From: Prauserella marina
GTDB lineage: Bacteria; Actinomycetota; Actinomycetes; Mycobacteriales; Pseudonocardiaceae
Assembly (NCBI RefSeq): GCF_002240355.1
Contig: NZ_CP016353.1
Coordinates: 4,018,501 to 4,082,500 of the forward strand
DNA length: 64,000 nt
Direction: 5' to 3'
In this document: piece after piece, positions 25,050-33,637 of the stretch
How positions within the stretch are numbered: the first letter of the stretch is position 1
Layout of the letters: each line of letters begins with the position of its first letter
Translations under genes and position numbers: made by a program
The notes under the pieces: model-generated
Seen by the model: the letters and a program-made list of their open reading frames with translations, nothing else
Databases searched by the model: none
Told to the model about the DNA's origin: nothing

Positions 25050-27227
25050 ATGGCAAAGCTGTTGTACCGACTTGGCATGGGCGCCCACCGGCGCAGGCTG
25101 GTGGTCGTCCTGTTGTGGCTGGCGGTGCTCGCCGGATCGGCTCTCGGCGCCGTGACCCTGGCAGGCAACACCTCCGACTCCTTCTCCATCCCCGGTCAGG
25201 AATCGACCACCGCGATGGAGAAGATCCAGCAGGAGTTCGGCTCCGGTGGTGGCGCTTCCGCCCGCGTGGTGGTGCAGGCGCCAGAGGGCCAGACGCTGAC
25301 GACGCCGGAGAACGCGGGGCGGATCGGCGAACTCGTGGCCGAACTGAACACGTTGCCAGGCGTGACGTCGGCGACCGACCCGCTCGACCCGAACGCTCCC
25401 GCCGTCAACCAGGAGCAGACCACCGCCTACAGCACGGTGACCTACGACGCCGGTCCCGGTGAGGTCTCGGCGCAGGAACGCGACGCGCTGTCGGCCGCGG
25501 CCGCCGACGCGCGCACCGGAGGGCTGACGGTCGAAATCGGCGGCGACATCTCACAGCAGGCCCCCGAGATCGGCGGCGCCGCCGAGATCATCGGTGTGGT
25601 CATCGCGCTGCTGGTGCTCGCGCTGACGTACGGAACGCTGATCACCGCGGGGATGAACCTGCTCACCGCCGCCGTCGGCGTGGGCATCGGTGTCCTCGGC
25701 ATCACGATCGTCACCGGCTTCACCGAGCTCAACTCGACGACGCCGATCCTCGCCACGATGCTGGGCCTCGCTGTCGGCATCGACTACGCCCTGTTCATCA
25801 TCAACCGCTATCGCCAGGAACTGCGGCTGGGCGCCGACGTCGGCACCGCCATCGGCACGGCGGTGGGCACCGCCGGTTCGGCCGTGGTCACGGCGGGCAT
25901 CACGGTGGTCATCGCGCTGGCTGGTCTCGCCGTCGCGGGCATCCCGTTCCTGACGCAGATGGGTATCGCCGCCGCGGCGACCATCGTCGTCGCCGTGCTG
26001 ATCGCGATCACACTCGTGCCGGCCGTGCTCAGCTTCCTCGGCCACCGGGCGCTGCCCCGCAAGCAGCGCTCGGCCGCGACCGAACAAGGCGAGATCGCCG
26101 AGCGTGGCTTCTACCGCGGCTGGATCAACGGTGTGACCAAGCACCGCGTGGTGTCGCTGCTGGTGTCGGTGTTCGCGCTGGGCGCCGTCGCCATCCCGGT
26201 GGCCTCCATGCAGACCACGCTCGTACCGGTCGCCCAGGAAGGCTCGACGCAGGCCAAGGCCGAGCAGCTGCTCGCCGACGGCTTCGGCGAGGGCGTCAAT
26301 GGCCCGCTCGTGGTGCTGTTCGAGGGTGACAACGCCGCGCAGCAGGCCACGCAGGCCTCCGGTGCCATCTCCGGACTCCGCGACGTCGATCTGGTCACCC
26401 CCGCGATGCCGAACGCGGACAACACCGCCGCGCTGCTCAACGTCATCCCCGAGTCTGGCCCCGCGACCGCCGAGACCGAGCAGCTCGTCAACGACCTGCG
26501 CGACCAGTTGTCCACTGTGGACGGCGCGCAGACATACGTCACCGGCTCGACAGCGGTGAGCGTGGACGTGTCCCGCACCGTCGACGAGGCGCTGCCCGTC
26601 TATCTGGCCGTGGTCGTCGGCCTGGCACTGGTCCTGCTGGTGCTGGTATTCCGATCGCTGCTCGTGCCGCTGATCGGCGTGCTCGGCTTCCTGCTGACCA
26701 TCGGCGCCTCACTCGGATCCACGGTCGCGGTGTTCCAGTGGGGCTGGCTGGCCGACGCGGTGAACCTCGACTCCACCGGACCGCTGATCAGCCTCACCCC
26801 GATCATCGTGATCGGCATCCTGTTCGGGCTCGCGATGGACTACCAGGTCTTCCTGGTGTCCCGGATGCACGAGGCATACCACCACGGACGCTCGCCCAAG
26901 GACGCCGTCACCATGGGCTTCCGGCAGGCCGCCCCCGTGGTCGTGGCCGCGGCGCTGATCATGTTCTCGGTGTTCGCCGGCTTCGTGCCCTCGGGCGACG
27001 CGACGATCAAGTCCATCGCCTTCGCGCTGGCGGTCGGCATCCTCGTGGACGCCTTCGTGGTCCGGATGGTGCTCGTACCCGCCGCGCTGGCACTGCTCGG
27101 CGACCGCGCGTGGTGGCTGCCGGGCTGGCTGCGCTGGCTGCCGGTGCTCGACGTCGAGGGCACCGCGCTCACCGAGAAGAACGACACCGCGCGCGAGAAC
27201 GAGAAGGCTCTCGCGGGCAACCGGTAA
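25050..27227 (+). CDS. MMPL/RND-family exporter
   Basis: A 725-residue, 12-helix transporter of the MmpL branch of RND pumps. Two homologous halves each have a large extracellular loop (residues about 40-175 and 395-500). The proton-relay Asp-Tyr pairs are visible as G-I-D-Y-A-L-F in helix 4 and A-M-D-Y-Q-V-F in helix 10. Unlike mycobacterial MmpL lipid exporters it has no long C-terminal cytoplasmic domain, so export of a drug, toxin or small lipid is likely. It is transcribed with the upstream TetR gene and ends before a strong hairpin. Confidence 0.92.
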   Translation: MAKLLYRLGMGAHRRRLVVVLLWLAVLAGSALGAVTLAGNTSDSFSIPGQESTTAMEKIQQEFGSGGGASARVVVQAPEGQTLTTPENAGRIGELVAELNTLPGVTSATDPLDPNAPAVNQEQTTAYSTVTYDAGPGEVSAQERDALSAAAADARTGGLTVEIGGDISQQAPEIGGAAEIIGVVIALLVLALTYGTLITAGMNLLTAAVGVGIGVLGITIVTGFTELNSTTPILATMLGLAVGIDYALFIINRYRQELRLGADVGTAIGTAVGTAGSAVVTAGITVVIALAGLAVAGIPFLTQMGIAAAATIVVAVLIAITLVPAVLSFLGHRALPRKQRSAATEQGEIAERGFYRGWINGVTKHRVVSLLVSVFALGAVAIPVASMQTTLVPVAQEGSTQAKAEQLLADGFGEGVNGPLVVLFEGDNAAQQATQASGAISGLRDVDLVTPAMPNADNTAALLNVIPESGPATAETEQLVNDLRDQLSTVDGAQTYVTGSTAVSVDVSRTVDEALPVYLAVVVGLALVLLVLVFRSLLVPLIGVLGFLLTIGASLGSTVAVFQWGWLADAVNLDSTGPLISLTPIIVIGILFGLAMDYQVFLVSRMHEAYHHGRSPKDAVTMGFRQAAPVVVAAALIMFSVFAGFVPSGDATIKSIAFALAVGILVDAFVVRMVLVPAALALLGDRAWWLPGWLRWLPVLDVEGTALTEKNDTARENEKALAGNR

Positions 27228-27240
27228 CGCGAACGAGAAG

Positions 27241-27285
27241 GCGGCGCCGACTCCTGTCCTCGCGGGCGGGGGCCGGCGCCGCTTT
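27241..27285 (+). terminator. hairpin terminator after the MMPL gene
   Basis: GCGGCGCCG (27241-27249) pairs with CGGCGCCGC (27274-27282), followed by TTTG. It lies in the convergent gap between the MMPL and MarR genes, 13 bp past the MMPL stop. Confidence 0.6.
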
Positions 27286-27357
27286 GTGGCCGGTGCGCAC
27301 GAGTGGCAACGCCGATCGTCACGCCGTGGCGTGGCGTCGCCGGTGTTCGCGGGCCGG

Positions 27358-27822
27358 TCATTCGTCGATGCCGGGGAGCCGGTCGAGGACCCGTTCGAGC
27401 GCTGGCCCGATGACATCGAGTTCGGCGTCGGTAAGCACGCTGACGAAGTACCGCCGGACGGCGGCCACGTGTGCCGGGGCGGCGGCGACGATGGACGACC
27501 AGCCGGTGTCGGTGAGCCGGACCATCGACCCGCGCGCGTCCTCGCCGCACTCCTCCCTGACAACCAGGCCCCGCTTCGCCATCCGGGTGACCTGGTGGGA
27601 GACCCGGCTGCGCTCCCAGCCGACCAGCCGACCGAGATCGCGCGCGCGCAACACGCCGCCCCGCGCCTCCGACAGCGGCACCAACAGGGTGTACTCCGCC
27701 CCGGACAGCCCTACATCCTGAACCAGCTCACGCTCCAGCACCGCGAGCAGCCGCTGCTGCACGCCGATCAACCCGCGCCACGCGCGCGCCTCCCGCTCGT
27801 CGAGCCAGCGCGTTTCACCCAT
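27358..27822 (-). CDS. MarR-family transcriptional regulator
   Basis: A 154-residue MarR regulator. The winged helix is centred on residues 55-100, with R-D-L-G-R-L-V-G-W-E-R-S-R-V-S-H-Q-V-T-R-M as recognition region and the beta-wing A-R-G-S-M-V-R-L-T after it. Flanking helices form the dimer interface. It is divergent from a luciferase-like flavin oxidoreductase gene and is expected to repress that gene through the palindrome at 27845-27854. The W-E-R-S-R variant is frequent in actinobacterial MarR proteins that sit next to oxidoreductases. Confidence 0.92.
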   Translation of the reverse strand: MGETRWLDEREARAWRGLIGVQQRLLAVLERELVQDVGLSGAEYTLLVPLSEARGGVLRARDLGRLVGWERSRVSHQVTRMAKRGLVVREECGEDARGSMVRLTDTGWSSIVAAAPAHVAAVRRYFVSVLTDAELDVIGPALERVLDRLPGIDE

Positions 27823-27843
27823 TCGCCGAGCGTATCAGCGATG

Positions 27844-27872
27844 TTGACACGTCATCTAAAAGTCCGTAAATG
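27844..27872 (+). promoter_or_regulatory. promoter of the luciferase-like gene with overlapping MarR-type palindrome
   Basis: TTGACA (27844-27849), 17-bp spacer, TAAATG (27867-27872). The palindrome TGACACGTCA (27845-27854) overlaps the -35 box, and a wider dyad TGTTGAC (27842) to GTCAACA (27880-27886) brackets the promoter. Position between divergent genes supports control by the MarR protein. Confidence 0.55.
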
Positions 27873-27973
27873 TGGATGCGTCAACAACCGGAGTGGCGCG
27901 GCCGGCGCCACCTCCTTCGCGTAGCGGCGCGGGCCCTGGCTCGTCGACGATCATCCACCTCCAGGAGCAACCA

Positions 27974-29011
27974 GTGAGCGATCTCGTGCTCGGCCTCGGC
28001 ACCTTCGGTGACATCCCCGAAGACGACTCCGGCGCCCCCGTCTCCCACGCCGAGGCGATCCGCCAGGTCGTCACCGAGGCGGCCCTCGCCGACGAACTCG
28101 GCGTCGACGCCATCGCGCTCGGCGAGCATCACCGGCCCGACTACGCGATCTCCACCCCCGAAACCGTGCTCGCCGGTATCGCCACCCGCACCTCCCGCAT
28201 CCGCCTCGGCTCCGGCGTCACCGTGCTCAGCTCCGACGACCCCGTGCGCGTCTTCCAGCGCTTCTCCACCCTCGACGCGATCTCCTCGGGCCGGGCCGAG
28301 GTGATCCTCGGGCGCGGCTCGTTCACCGAGTCGTTTCCCCTGTTCGGATATGACCTCGCCGACTACGAAGTGCTCTTCGAGGAGAAGCTCGACCTGTTCG
28401 CCCGGCTTCTCGCTGAAAAACCGGTCACGTGGACCGGCACCGTGCGCGCCCCGCTCAAGCACGCTGACGTGTACCCCAAGACCGACTCCGGCCGCCTGAC
28501 CACCTGGGTCGGTGTCGGCGGTTCACCGCAGTCGATCACCCGCACCGCCCGCCACGGCCTGCCGCTCATGCTCGCCATCATCGGCGGCCCGCCCGCACGG
28601 TTCGCCCCGCTCATCGAGCTCTACCGTCGCTCCACCGACCGGTTCGCCACCACCGCGTGGCCGGTCGGCGTGCACTCACCCGGCTTCATCGCCGACACCG
28701 ACGACGAGGCCAGACAACTCCACTACTCCCGCTACAAGGTCATCCGCGACCGCATCGGCGCCCAGCGCGGCTGGCCACCGTTGCGCCAGGAGGAGTACGC
28801 CGCCGATCTCGAACACGGCTCGCTGTACGTCGGCTCCCCGGAAACCGTCGCCCATAAGATTGCCCGCACCGTCCGTACACTCGACGTCGGCAGGTTCGAT
28901 CTGGTCTATACCAGTGGCTCGCAGTCGGCGAGCGCCCGCCTGCGGGCCGTCGAGCTTTATGGATCCAAGGTCATTCCCATGGTCCGTGACATCCTCACCG
29001 AGACGACATGA
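27974..29011 (+). CDS. LLM-class flavin-dependent oxidoreductase
   Basis: A 345-residue bacterial-luciferase-like TIM barrel that uses FMN. Recognisable blocks are residues 40-60 A-D-E-L-G-V-D-A-I-A-L-G-E-H-H-R, T-S-R-I-R-L-G-S-G-V-T-V-L-S, P-V-R-V-F-Q-R-F-S-T-L-D and the C-terminal G-S-P-E-T-V-A-H-K-I. GTG start at 27974 with AGGAG six bases upstream; the longer frame to 27872 would begin inside the promoter. It is divergent from a MarR gene and likely derepressed by an electrophilic or oxidised compound. The substrate is unknown. Confidence 0.9.
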   Translation: MSDLVLGLGTFGDIPEDDSGAPVSHAEAIRQVVTEAALADELGVDAIALGEHHRPDYAISTPETVLAGIATRTSRIRLGSGVTVLSSDDPVRVFQRFSTLDAISSGRAEVILGRGSFTESFPLFGYDLADYEVLFEEKLDLFARLLAEKPVTWTGTVRAPLKHADVYPKTDSGRLTTWVGVGGSPQSITRTARHGLPLMLAIIGGPPARFAPLIELYRRSTDRFATTAWPVGVHSPGFIADTDDEARQLHYSRYKVIRDRIGAQRGWPPLRQEEYAADLEHGSLYVGSPETVAHKIARTVRTLDVGRFDLVYTSGSQSASARLRAVELYGSKVIPMVRDILTETT

Positions 29012-29076
29012 ACACCACATCGCGACCGAACCATCCGAAAGACACGACGACCACCGCCTCAGGAATGTGAGAACCG

Positions 29077-30024
29077 ATGACAACGAGTTGGCCGAGCCTG
29101 CGAGTCTCGGACTGGACCCCCACCCGCGAGACCCTGCATATGTGGACCCAGATCGTCGGCAAGATCCGCATGGCCAAAGCTCCCCTGCTCAACCATTGGT
29201 GGCAGGTGACCCTCTATGTCAGCCCACGCGGGTTGACGACGTCGGCGATTCCGCACCGCACCGGGGCCTTCGAGATCGAGTTCGACTTCATCGGCCACCA
29301 GCTTGAGATCCGCAGCAGCGATGGCGGCGTCCGGAGCCTGCCGCTGCGGCCGATGCCGGTCGCCGAGTTCTACACCCGGATCCTGGACCTGCTCGGCCAG
29401 CTCGGGATCGAGGCGTCGATCCGGCCGCACCCCAACGAGGTCGAGCCCGCGATCCCGTTCGCAGAGGACCACACCCACGCCTCCTACGACGGCGAGGCCG
29501 CCGCGCTGTTCTGGCGGCAGCTGCTGCAAGCGAACCGGGTGATCGGCGAGTTCCGGTCGCACTTCGTCGGCAAGGTCAGCCCGGTGCACTTCTTCTGGGG
29601 CGGAATGGATCTCGCCTGCACCCGCTTCTCCGGGCGATCAGCTCCTCCGCATCCGGGCGGAGTGCCCAACTGCGGCGACTGGGTCATGGTCGAGGGCTAC
29701 TCCCGGGAACTGTCCAGCTGCGGATTCTGGCCAGGCGGTGGAGAAGAAGGCGCCTTCTATTCCTACGCCTACCCCGAACCCGACGGGTTCGCCGAGCAGC
29801 CTGCCGGTCCCGACGGCGCGTACTTCAGCACCGAGTACCAGCAATTCCTGCTGCCCTACGAGGCTGCCCGCACCGCACCCGACCCCGACCGCGCCGTCGC
29901 CGAGTTCCTTCACGCCACCTACGAGGCCGCCGCGAACCGCGGCCACTGGGATCGCCCAGCCCTGGAAGACGACCCCTTCCGGTGGAACGGAACTACCGCG
30001 CCGCAAGGAAACGGCGGCGACTGA
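29077..30024 (+). CDS. DUF5996-family protein
   Basis: A 315-residue protein recognised as DUF5996, function unknown. Typical stretches are the N-terminal W-P-S-L-R-V-S-D-W-T-P-T-R-E-T-L-H-M-W-T-Q-I, H-W-W-Q-V-T-L-Y-V and H-F-F-W-G-G-M-D-L-A-C-T-R-F-S-G-R. No signal peptide or membrane segment is seen. It starts at ATG 29077, 65 bp after the luciferase-like gene in the same direction, so the two may be co-transcribed. Domain of unknown function assigned from memory of the motif pattern. Confidence 0.8.
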   Translation: MTTSWPSLRVSDWTPTRETLHMWTQIVGKIRMAKAPLLNHWWQVTLYVSPRGLTTSAIPHRTGAFEIEFDFIGHQLEIRSSDGGVRSLPLRPMPVAEFYTRILDLLGQLGIEASIRPHPNEVEPAIPFAEDHTHASYDGEAAALFWRQLLQANRVIGEFRSHFVGKVSPVHFFWGGMDLACTRFSGRSAPPHPGGVPNCGDWVMVEGYSRELSSCGFWPGGGEEGAFYSYAYPEPDGFAEQPAGPDGAYFSTEYQQFLLPYEAARTAPDPDRAVAEFLHATYEAAANRGHWDRPALEDDPFRWNGTTAPQGNGGD

Positions 30025-30109
30025 CCAGACCGGCCGACCACACCGGATCGCCGGAGGCGCGAGGCCACGGCGCTCCCTGTGCTCATCGTGACGGCGGTGC
30101 CCAGGAGGA

Positions 30110-30214
30110 TGCCGCGGATCTCGCGGGCCGGAGCGCGGATCTCGGCATTCTGAGTGCGGATCTCGCGCGTCTGAGTGCGGATCTCGGCGTCCTGGGCGGG
30201 GGACTCGCGCGGCG
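30110..30214. repeat. tandem 21-bp repeat array (five units)
   Basis: Units start at 30110, 30131, 30152, 30173 and 30194. The best two read GAGTGCGGATCTCG plus a seven-base tail ending in T/C-C-T. The first and last are degenerate. It lies between convergent genes (DUF5996 ends 30024, molybdoenzyme ends 30222). It is the same family as 48677, 51520, 51810 and 63781. Confidence 0.85.
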
Positions 30215-30221
30215 GCTCGGC

Positions 30222-31448
30222 TCAGCTGGCGGCCACTGGCAGGGCGGCGACCGCGCCGAACAGGTATCCCTCGGTGTTGAACGGCTCCGTCAGCGGCTGC
30301 GCGTTGCCCTCGATGTCGAGCGCTCGCGCGCTCAGCGTGTACGAGCCGGGGCGCCTCGGCCGCCACCGGTAACTCCAGCGATGCCAGCCGTCGTCGCGGA
30401 TCGCTCTGGGGATCGCCCTCGACCACGTACGACCACCGTCGGCACTGACATCGACCCTCGCCACTCCCCCGGTACCCGACCAGGACCTGCCGTGCAACAC
30501 GTGATCCCTTCCCACGCCGAACTCGGTATGCGGATCGAGTTCGAACGCGCTCTTGGTGTTCTGCCGCGTCAGCAGGGTCCCCTCCTCCGGGTAATCCGGG
30601 CCGAAGAGCCGGTAGTAGCGGGTGTTCCAGGGTGAGCGCAACGGGGTCGCCGACACCTCGATCGCACCGACCCACTTGACGGAGGCGATGCCGATCCAGT
30701 CGGGAACGACGACGCGCACGGGAAATCCGTGATCGGGCGGCAGCGGTTCGCCGTTCATCTCGTAGGCGAGCAGGACGTCGTTCAGCGCCTTGCGCACGGG
30801 CAGCGGACGGCGGACCCTCCCGAGGTTCACGCCATCCACAATGTACTCATCGTCGAGTCCGGACGGCATCACGTCGACGGCCCCGCGCGTCAGCCCCGCC
30901 GCGCGCAAGACCGTCGCCAACCGCACCCCGCGCCACCTGGCGACCCCGACCGCGCCGAGCCGCCACGGAGTTCCGGGAACGGGCTGGTTCTGCTGGGTTT
31001 CGAAGAAGCCGCGGCCGTTGCCCGCGCACTCGATGCGCGCGGTGATCGTCTCCGATGGCAGCGCCTTGAGCTGGGCGAGGCTCAGCTCGAAGGGACCTCC
31101 GGCGAGCCCCGTACCGAAGAGCCGCAACCGCCACGCGCCGGGATCGATGCGCGGCGTCCTGGTGTGGTTGCGAACGAAGAACCGGTCGGCGGGCACGATG
31201 TTCCCGACATGGCGCAGGGCCGACCACCGCGTCTCGGCGTTGCTCCCGTGGACGATGAACAACTCCGGCGGCAACGGTTTCACGATCGGGCCGCCGGGCG
31301 GCTGCCCCGCCGTCGCCGCCCTTGCCACGGTGGGCGCCGCCAGCGCGGCGACACCGGTTCCGGCCGCGATGCGCAACGCGGCCCGCCGCGAATGCATCGC
31401 CCGCCGCGCGCTCAGCCCTGGTTCCTCGACGTCGCCCTGGTGCGCCAT
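30222..31448 (-). CDS. sulfite-oxidase-like molybdopterin-dependent oxidoreductase, Tat-exported
   Basis: A 408-residue protein of the sulfite oxidase family. A twin-arginine signal (S-R-R-A-A-L-R, then a hydrophobic stretch ending near A-R-A) implies export of the folded molybdoenzyme. The molybdenum-ligating Cys is in R-I-E-C-A-G-N-G-R, and residues about 285-405 form the immunoglobulin-like Mo-co dimerisation domain (V-D-V-S-A-D-G-G-R-T-W). It lacks a heme domain, so electrons must go to an outside acceptor. ATG 31448 is chosen for its GAGAGGGGAAG site; 62 further in-frame codons upstream look noncoding. No redox partner gene is adjacent. Confidence 0.88.
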   Translation of the reverse strand: MAHQGDVEEPGLSARRAMHSRRAALRIAAGTGVAALAAPTVARAATAGQPPGGPIVKPLPPELFIVHGSNAETRWSALRHVGNIVPADRFFVRNHTRTPRIDPGAWRLRLFGTGLAGGPFELSLAQLKALPSETITARIECAGNGRGFFETQQNQPVPGTPWRLGAVGVARWRGVRLATVLRAAGLTRGAVDVMPSGLDDEYIVDGVNLGRVRRPLPVRKALNDVLLAYEMNGEPLPPDHGFPVRVVVPDWIGIASVKWVGAIEVSATPLRSPWNTRYYRLFGPDYPEEGTLLTRQNTKSAFELDPHTEFGVGRDHVLHGRSWSGTGGVARVDVSADGGRTWSRAIPRAIRDDGWHRWSYRWRPRRPGSYTLSARALDIEGNAQPLTEPFNTEGYLFGAVAALPVAAS

Positions 31449-31608
31449 GCCGCTTCCCCTCTCGCCGGAATCACCGCGGCCGATGCGGTGCCGGTGAGCT
31501 TGGCAAGAATCGACGCCGACCAACAAGCGCGGCCTCACTTTCTCACTTCGTGGGAACCACTGGTGAGCAGCGAACCGCACCTCGCGCCATGGAGGGCAGC
31601 GGGTGACT

Positions 31609-32808
31609 TCAGCCTGTCTCGACGACGAGGCCACGCAGTTCGTAGCCGCCGATCGCCTCCGCGATGGAGACCCGGGGCGGTGCGACCATCCGCACCCCTG
31701 GAATGGCCATCAGCCTGCTGAGAAAGACGTCGGTTTCGAGAATGGCGATGGAGGAACCGGGACATTTGTGCGCCCCGTCGCCGAACGACAGTCCCATGGC
31801 GGGGGCACCCGGTCCCAGTGGCCTTCCCGGGCACATCGCGAGTGGATCTGCCCCGACGGCGGCCTCGTCGAGATTGGCGAGACTCACCTCGACGTCGATC
31901 AGTTCCCCCTCGGGCACGATGACCACATCGCCACCGTCGGGGCCATCAGCGCCGTTGACGGGAACCGGCAGCGGTGCCGTCGTGCGCCTGCGCAGACTCG
32001 CGACGACCGGCTCCAGTCGCAGGATCTCGTGCAGGATCTCGATCCGCCCCGCTTCGTCGGCCTCCCGGTAGCGCGCGGCGAGCGCGTCGTCGGTGAACAG
32101 GTGCCACGCCGCGACGTTGACGAACTCGCGGGTGGTGATCATCCCCGCCGCCGCGAACGTGAGACATTCGCCGAGCAACTCCCCCGCGTTGCAGCCCTCG
32201 TCGATCAGGTGGGAGAGCAGGTCGTCGCGGCGCCGCTTCCGCCGCCGCTTCACCGCGGGGCGGACGTCGGCCAGGTAGAAACGCAGCCAGTTCGCGTTGT
32301 GCCGCACCAGCCAGTACAGCCCGTGCGGACTGGTGAGGCCCGGTTTGCCGATTTTCTCGGGAAAGAAGCTTTCGAGCCGGTCCTTGATTCCCGGTTTGCT
32401 GTCGGTGAGCCCGATGACCGCGCAGGCGACCTCGATGGCGAGGTGGAAGCTCAAATCGGCCAGTTCGGCCCTTCCCCGCGCGCGCAGCGTCGCGAGCTGT
32501 CCCTCCGCGACATCGATCATCACCGAGCGGTAGCGCTCGTCGACCCTGCGCGGAGTGAAGTACCGCGCCGTCTGCCGCCGGTGCTCGCGGTGTTCCTTGC
32601 CGTCCCGGTACAGCACGGGCCTGCGGATCCGAGCGGGAAGCTTCTCCACGCTCTCGATCCCGAGCCCAGCCTGCACGGTGTCGGCGCTGCGCAGTACGGC
32701 GCGGCCCGCGGTATAGCCGGAAACCCGCCAGACGCCGTCCTCCCCCTTGCCGACGGGACAGCCCGCGCGCTCGGGGTCACCGCGATGGATCTTGCGTGCG
32801 CTCGTCAC
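31609..32808 (-). CDS. cytochrome P450
   Basis: A 399-residue class I bacterial P450. The I-helix oxygen-activating motif reads A-A-A-G-M-I-T-T, the K-helix E-x-x-R reads E-I-L-R, and the heme loop F-G-D-G-A-H-K-C-P-G contains the axial Cys. GTG start at 32808 without a clear ribosome site. No ferredoxin or reductase gene is next to it; SdhB lies immediately upstream in the same direction but is probably an independent unit. The substrate is unknown. A cluster of basic residues (K-R-R-R-K-R-R-R) in the G/H region is unusual. Confidence 0.92.
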   Translation of the reverse strand: MTSARKIHRGDPERAGCPVGKGEDGVWRVSGYTAGRAVLRSADTVQAGLGIESVEKLPARIRRPVLYRDGKEHREHRRQTARYFTPRRVDERYRSVMIDVAEGQLATLRARGRAELADLSFHLAIEVACAVIGLTDSKPGIKDRLESFFPEKIGKPGLTSPHGLYWLVRHNANWLRFYLADVRPAVKRRRKRRRDDLLSHLIDEGCNAGELLGECLTFAAAGMITTREFVNVAAWHLFTDDALAARYREADEAGRIEILHEILRLEPVVASLRRRTTAPLPVPVNGADGPDGGDVVIVPEGELIDVEVSLANLDEAAVGADPLAMCPGRPLGPGAPAMGLSFGDGAHKCPGSSIAILETDVFLSRLMAIPGVRMVAPPRVSIAEAIGGYELRGLVVETG

Positions 32809-32837
32809 GCCGTAGACGATAGCGGCACCGCGGCCAT

Positions 32838-32866
32838 AAGGCGTGTCTGATAAGTCTCTGCCTTAG
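32838..32866. repeat. solitary copy of a MITE/IS terminal sequence
   Basis: TAAGGCGTGTCTGATAA followed by GTCTCTGCC matches the left end of the element at 41744-41910 except for two or three bases after position 17. It sits between the P450 start and the SdhB stop, and GGC-GCC ends also make a short inverted repeat (TAAGGC/GCCTTA). Probably an insertion relic; no second end is visible. Confidence 0.5.
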
Positions 32867-32867
32867 G

Positions 32868-33626
32868 TCAGTCCTCGTCGCGATGGTCACGCAGCGCCGA
32901 GGACAACACGTCGGCGTTGAATCGCGCGATGGTCTCCAGCGGAATGCCCTTCGGGCACACCTGGGTGCACTCGCCGGTGTTGGTGCAACCGCCGAAGCCG
33001 AGGTCGTCGTGCGCGGCGATCATGTTCTCGGCGCGCGTATAGCGCTGAGGCTGCCCCTGCGGCAGCAGGCCGAGATGCGTGGCTTTCGCCGAGGTGAACA
33101 ACATCGCCGAGCCGTTGGGGCAGGCGGCGACGCACGCGCCGCAACCGATGCAGGCCGCAGCGGCGAAAGCACGATCGGCGTCGCGCTTGGGCACGGGCAT
33201 CGCGTGCGCGTCGGGAGCCGCGCCCGCCTGCGCGCTGATGTAGCCCCCTGCCTCGATGATGTGATCGAGCGCCGACCGGTCGACGACGAGGTCCTTCAGC
33301 ACGGGAAACGCACTGGAGCGCCACGGTTCGATGGTGATGGTCTGGCCGTCGGTGAAGTGCCGCATGTGCAGCTGACACGCCGTCGTGGCCCGTTGCGGCC
33401 CGTGCGCGACGCCGTTGATCATCATGCCGCACATGCCGCAGATGCCTTCCCTGCAATCGTGGTCGAAGGCGACCGGCTCCTCGCCTTCCGAGGTGAGCCG
33501 CTCGTTGAGCTGGTCGAGCACTTCGAGCAACGACATGTCGGGCGAGACGTCCTCGACGGCGTAGTCGACGAGCGCGCCCCGCGAGTTCTCCTCCCGCTGC
33601 CGCCACACGCGGACCGTGAATCGCAC
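32868..33626 (-). CDS. sdhB: succinate dehydrogenase/fumarate reductase iron-sulfur subunit
   Basis: A 252-residue electron-transfer subunit of complex II. The [2Fe-2S] site is D-C-R-E-G-I-C-G-M-C-G with a later A-C-Q-L, the [4Fe-4S] site is C-I-G-C-G-A-C-V-A-A-C-P, and the [3Fe-4S] and quinone-side site is C-T-N-T-G-E-C-T-Q-V-C-P. GTG start at 33626 with AGGAG eight bases upstream; the longer frame overlaps SdhA and is rejected. Third gene of sdhC-sdhA-sdhB, 11 bp after sdhA. Confidence 0.95.
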   Translation of the reverse strand: MRFTVRVWRQREENSRGALVDYAVEDVSPDMSLLEVLDQLNERLTSEGEEPVAFDHDCREGICGMCGMMINGVAHGPQRATTACQLHMRHFTDGQTITIEPWRSSAFPVLKDLVVDRSALDHIIEAGGYISAQAGAAPDAHAMPVPKRDADRAFAAAACIGCGACVAACPNGSAMLFTSAKATHLGLLPQGQPQRYTRAENMIAAHDDLGFGGCTNTGECTQVCPKGIPLETIARFNADVLSSALRDHRDED

Positions 33627-33637
33627 CGTTGACTCCT

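Noticed and set aside
27872-27973. Upstream start for the luciferase-like gene
   Set aside because: The extension would begin at the -10 box. GTG 27974 has a good AGGAG site.
29982-30635. 217-codon frame containing S-A-D-L-x-x-L heptads
   Set aside because: The heptads arise from the 21-bp DNA repeat read in one frame. The frame overlaps the molybdoenzyme gene on the other strand and has no ribosome site.
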